Shown: piece by piece, positions 63,722 through 64,000 of the stretch
Position numbering within the stretch: the first letter of the stretch is position 1
How the letters are laid out: every line of letters begins with the position of its first letter
Source of the DNA: Acanthornis magna
Lineage: Eukaryota > Chordata > Aves > Passeriformes > Acanthizidae
Reading direction: 5' to 3'
Assembly: GCA_036785705.1 (NCBI GenBank)
Contig: JAWUZG010000004.1
Span: 10,574,501-10,638,500, forward strand
Length of the DNA stretch: 64,000 bases
The notes under the pieces: model-generated
The model's input: only the letters and a program-made list of their open reading frames with translations
Database searches by the model: none
What the model was told of the DNA's origin: nothing
Program-made: the position numbers and the translations under genes

Positions 63722-64000
63722 TGTTGGTTTTACTTGGCCTGGTTTTTGGTATTTGCCTGCTTTTTGGTACAGAGGTGGCTTCTGTGAGAAACTGCTGGAA
63801 GCTTCCACCATGTCCAGCAGAGCCAATCCCTGCTGGCTCTGAAGATGATGGACATGCCACTGGCCAAGGCTAGGCCAATTCTAATTGGTGGTGGTTACGC
63901 CTTTGTGGTGACATATTTAACAAGAAATCAAAACAAGGGGGCACGCAGTTTTTTTTCTAGCCAACGAAGGAGGAGGAGGTGAGAACATGGAAACAACATG
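63722..64000 (+). mobile_element. LTR (partial, cut by window end), avian ERV family
   Basis: In sense orientation it starts TGTTGGTTTTACTTGGCCTG and continues GTGGCTTCTGTGAGAAACTG, AGAGCCAATCCCTGCTGGCT and CCACTGGCCAAGGCTAGGCC. A TATA-like CATATTTAACAAG lies near 63,911. The block GTGGCTTCTGTGAGAA is shared with the minus-strand LTR at 19,271-20,078, so both are one family. The five bases before it are AATAG (63,717-63,721). Whether it is a solo LTR or the 5' LTR of a longer provirus cannot be told, because the window stops 279 bp into it. A short frame reading into it from 63,688 is incidental. Confidence 0.85.

Overview
This window looks like AT-rich, gene-poor nuclear DNA from a bird. The main evidence is about a dozen CR1 LINE fragments that share the avian 3' tail (variants of AGAATCATAGAATCAT on one strand, ATGATTCTATGATTCT on the other), together with several solo LTRs of endogenous retrovirus families I recognise from bird genomes. 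I found no tRNA-derived SINEs, no Alu or B1-like repeats and no prokaryotic gene organisation. The species cannot be fixed from the sequence. A neoavian, perhaps a passerine, is a reasonable inference from the LTR families.

I found no host protein-coding gene, rRNA, tRNA or CRISPR array. The longest open frames (up to about 150 codons) carry no domain I can name, and several lie inside repeats. The window is best read as an intergenic desert or the inside of a very long intron, and the sequence cannot distinguish these.

Layout. 1-3.6 kb is AT-rich unique sequence. 3.6-4.2 kb holds a minus-strand ERVL-like solo LTR with a 5-bp target duplication. 8.2-14.7 kb is the richest repeat zone: a short CR1 tail, a 1-kb 5'-truncated CR1 with reverse-transcriptase remnants, a plus-strand solo LTR flanked by a perfect AGAGT duplication, a CR1 internal fragment without its tail, and a GC-rich, CpG-rich solo LTR flanked by a perfect 6-bp AAGCAT duplication. 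At 16.6 kb there is a degenerate proline-tRNA-type primer binding site next to a possible LTR end, on the minus strand. 19.3-20.1 kb is a minus-strand LTR whose family reappears at the very end of the window (63,722 onward, cut by the window edge). 24.9-25.2 kb and 29.7-30.3 kb are clusters of CR1 fragments in opposite orientations. Single CR1 tails sit near 31.0, 31.4, 35.7, 39.5 and 50.1 kb. From about 39.7 to 63.7 kb there is very little recognisable repeat, apart from microsatellites and one CR1 tail.

Nothing here forms a pathway. The biology visible is the insertion history of retroelements: CR1 retrotransposition with 5' truncation, ERV integration, and LTR-LTR recombination leaving solo LTRs. 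I see no evidence for a new gene system. The items most worth checking are the young-looking LTR at 13,950-14,646, the primer-binding-site remnant at 16,567, and two unexplained coding-like or conserved-looking stretches (35,140-35,436 and 11,710-12,160).
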